From assembly GCA_036654095.1 (NCBI GenBank), contig JAVVSR010000008.1, positions 16,438 through 80,437 on the forward strand: a DNA stretch of 64,000 nt. Reading direction: 5' to 3'. The notes under the pieces are model-generated. The model was not told where the DNA came from. It saw only the letters and a program-made list of their open reading frames with translations, and did no database searches. The stretch comes from JAVVSR01 sp036654095. GTDB taxonomy: Bacteria > Bacillota > Clostridia > Christensenellales > CAG-917. Of the stretch, positions 63,060 through 64,000 are shown in pieces (the stretch's first letter is position 1; every line of letters begins with the position of its first letter). Both the position numbers and the translations under genes were made by a program.

Positions 63060-63749
63060 ATGAATACCAAAAAAATCGTTGTTTTAGCCGATATCGAGAG
63101 CGTTCGCGTTCCGTTCAGCTCATTTGACAAAGCATTGAGAGAAGTCGCTAAACACGGCGAAATCGCTTCCGTTAAATTTTATGGTTACAGCGCAAAGCGT
63201 ACCAAAGATTATGCGGATTTTATTGCAGATAACAACTACGATGCGCTTTCATCTCTCGCAGGCAAGAGAAAAGGCAAACTCGACCTACGCCAAGTTATCG
63301 ATGCCGTTAAAATTTCGGCTTATCCAAACGTTGACGCTTTCTTTATTATGTATGGAAAGGGCAATATTAAACCGCTTATTAGTTATCTCCGCGGGTTAGG
63401 CATTGAAATTTATGCAGGTGTTACAACTCCTGATGAAAATAGCGAAAAATGTAATCAAACCATTATTCTTGACGGTGGTTTATTGTATACTCAACAACCT
63501 AAAGTTGCTAAGGCTCCTGCTAGAGTTGCCGCTCCTAAAGCTGCTCCAAAGGCTGCTCCTCAATATGCGCCCGCTCCTCAGTATGCTCCTGCTCCGCAAC
63601 CTCAGTATGCTCCACAACCACAGTATGCTGCTCCTGCGCAACCTCAGTATGCTCCTGCTCCGCAACCTCAATACGCTGCGCCAGCGCCTAAAGCTACAAA
63701 CGATGACGATGATATTATTGCAAAGTTAGCGGCATTGTTGGGTGACTAA
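63060..63749 (+). CDS. NYN-like (PIN-fold) protein with Pro/Gln/Tyr/Ala-rich tail
   Basis: 229 residues. The N-terminal 140 residues (VVLADIESVRVPF...KLDLRQVIDAVKI...VDAFFIMYGKGNIKPLISYLRGLGIEIYAG) have the layout of NYN/LabA-type PIN-fold domains: first-strand Asp, the middle K-x-D segment, and [GD]-x-x-PLI-x-x-LR-x-x-G. Catalytic D in the usual SGD-[SG]-D is replaced (YGKGN), so nuclease activity is doubtful. From about residue 145 the protein is repeats of A-P-[AQ]-P-Q-[PY]-Y, ending in an acidic D-run and KLAALLGD. GGAGGG 7 nt before ATG 63060. A role in RNA binding is only suggested by fold. Confidence 0.75.
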   Translation: MNTKKIVVLADIESVRVPFSSFDKALREVAKHGEIASVKFYGYSAKRTKDYADFIADNNYDALSSLAGKRKGKLDLRQVIDAVKISAYPNVDAFFIMYGKGNIKPLISYLRGLGIEIYAGVTTPDENSEKCNQTIILDGGLLYTQQPKVAKAPARVAAPKAAPKAAPQYAPAPQYAPAPQPQYAPQPQYAAPAQPQYAPAPQPQYAAPAPKATNDDDDIIAKLAALLGD

Positions 63750-63780
63750 TTAGTTTAAATTAAATTAAGATTATTTGTAA

Positions 63781-63817
63781 AAGCAAAACAGTCTGTAATG
63801 CAGGCCGTTTTGCTTTA
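63781..63817 (+). terminator. Probable terminator after the NYN-like gene
   Basis: 15-bp stem AAGCAAAACAGTCTG / CAGGCCGTTTTGCTT with two G-U pairs and loop TAATG. Only a short T-rich tail follows, so the strength is uncertain. The remaining 180 bp to the window end are AT-rich with no gene. Confidence 0.65.
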
Positions 63818-64000
63818 CTCATTTTAAGGTTTTTTATAAAAGACGTAGTTTATTTGTAAATTAAAACTATTTCTATTTACACAAAACATTTATTGAAAAA
63901 ATGCAAAAATGTTTTCACAAATTAATTAGGTGATTTGTGAAAACAAAAAAAAGTATGGTCTAAGTATGACTATATTATTTAGACGTTTTAGGTTTTAAAA

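Noticed and set aside
63042..64000. obg expected after rpmA in Firmicutes
   Set aside because: Not present; the ogg pseudogene and the NYN-like gene occupy the place.

Overview
The window is chromosomal DNA of a low-GC, AT-rich Bacillota, most likely an uncultured gut-type Clostridia. Pointers are an rnfCDGEAB operon in the clostridial order, a single-chain glycyl-tRNA synthetase, a tetrahydrofolate riboswitch upstream of a FolT-type ECF component, a DUF421/DUF4363 pair, SpoVB- and SpoIVFB-like proteins, MinD with MinE, and the block radical SAM (TIGR03960) - TIGR03936 - rng - rplU - prp - rpmA. TAA, TAG and TGA all end genes, so the code looks standard. Intergenic DNA is very AT-rich, so the few richer or repetitive spacers stand out. 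I see no rRNA, tRNA, CRISPR array, transposase or prophage.

Layout. 0-8 kb: a TPR protein cut by the window edge, an alpha-helical repeat protein, a YkvI-like membrane protein, guaB, and hflX with a JAMM-like N-terminal domain. 8-15 kb: an XRE regulator, glyS, a Cys/Gly-rich small protein, an LRR lipoprotein, a TspO protein, and the operon coaX-hom-small membrane protein. 15-26 kb: an acyl-CoA synthetase, two small membrane-anchored proteins leading into uvrB-uvrA, an Ig-like lipoprotein, DUF4363/DUF421 and riboswitch-controlled folT. 26-34 kb: a SpoVB-like flippase with a LysM protein, a 1260-residue lipoprotein and two half-size TauE/SafE proteins. 34-39 kb: rnfCDGEAB. 39-45 kb: ppx/gppA, maf, an mreB-like gene, an orphan ParA and an N-acetylhexosamine-kinase-like protein. 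45-53 kb: a small export protein, a 36-residue zinc ribbon, a CapD-type sugar-nucleotide enzyme, a stand-alone GlmU acetyltransferase domain with glmM, and nagB. 53-64 kb: minD-minE, a SpoIVFB-like protease with a small partner, a ROK kinase, a 100-bp tandem array, the radical SAM-to-rpmA block, an 8-oxoguanine glycosylase gene broken by one stop codon, and a NYN-like protein with a Pro/Gln/Tyr/Ala tail.

Functional links. The GlmU-like acetyltransferase, GlmM, NagB, the NahK-like kinase, the ROK kinase and CapD all bear on amino-sugar and envelope precursor supply. Rnf couples ferredoxin oxidation to NAD reduction and an ion gradient. UvrAB, Maf and the broken Ogg are genome-maintenance genes. 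MinDE and the MreB-like protein concern division and shape. Prp sits between L21 and L27, and L27 keeps the N-terminal extension that Prp removes.

Most notable items: the exact-period 100-bp array and the coding-like DNA after it, the single TAA in ogg, the SpoVB-like gene whose expected N-terminus has no standard start codon, the complete JAMM signature on HflX, the paired membrane-anchored proteins leading into uvrBA, the Cys/Gly-rich duplicated peptide, and the five-module lipoprotein with anchors at both ends.
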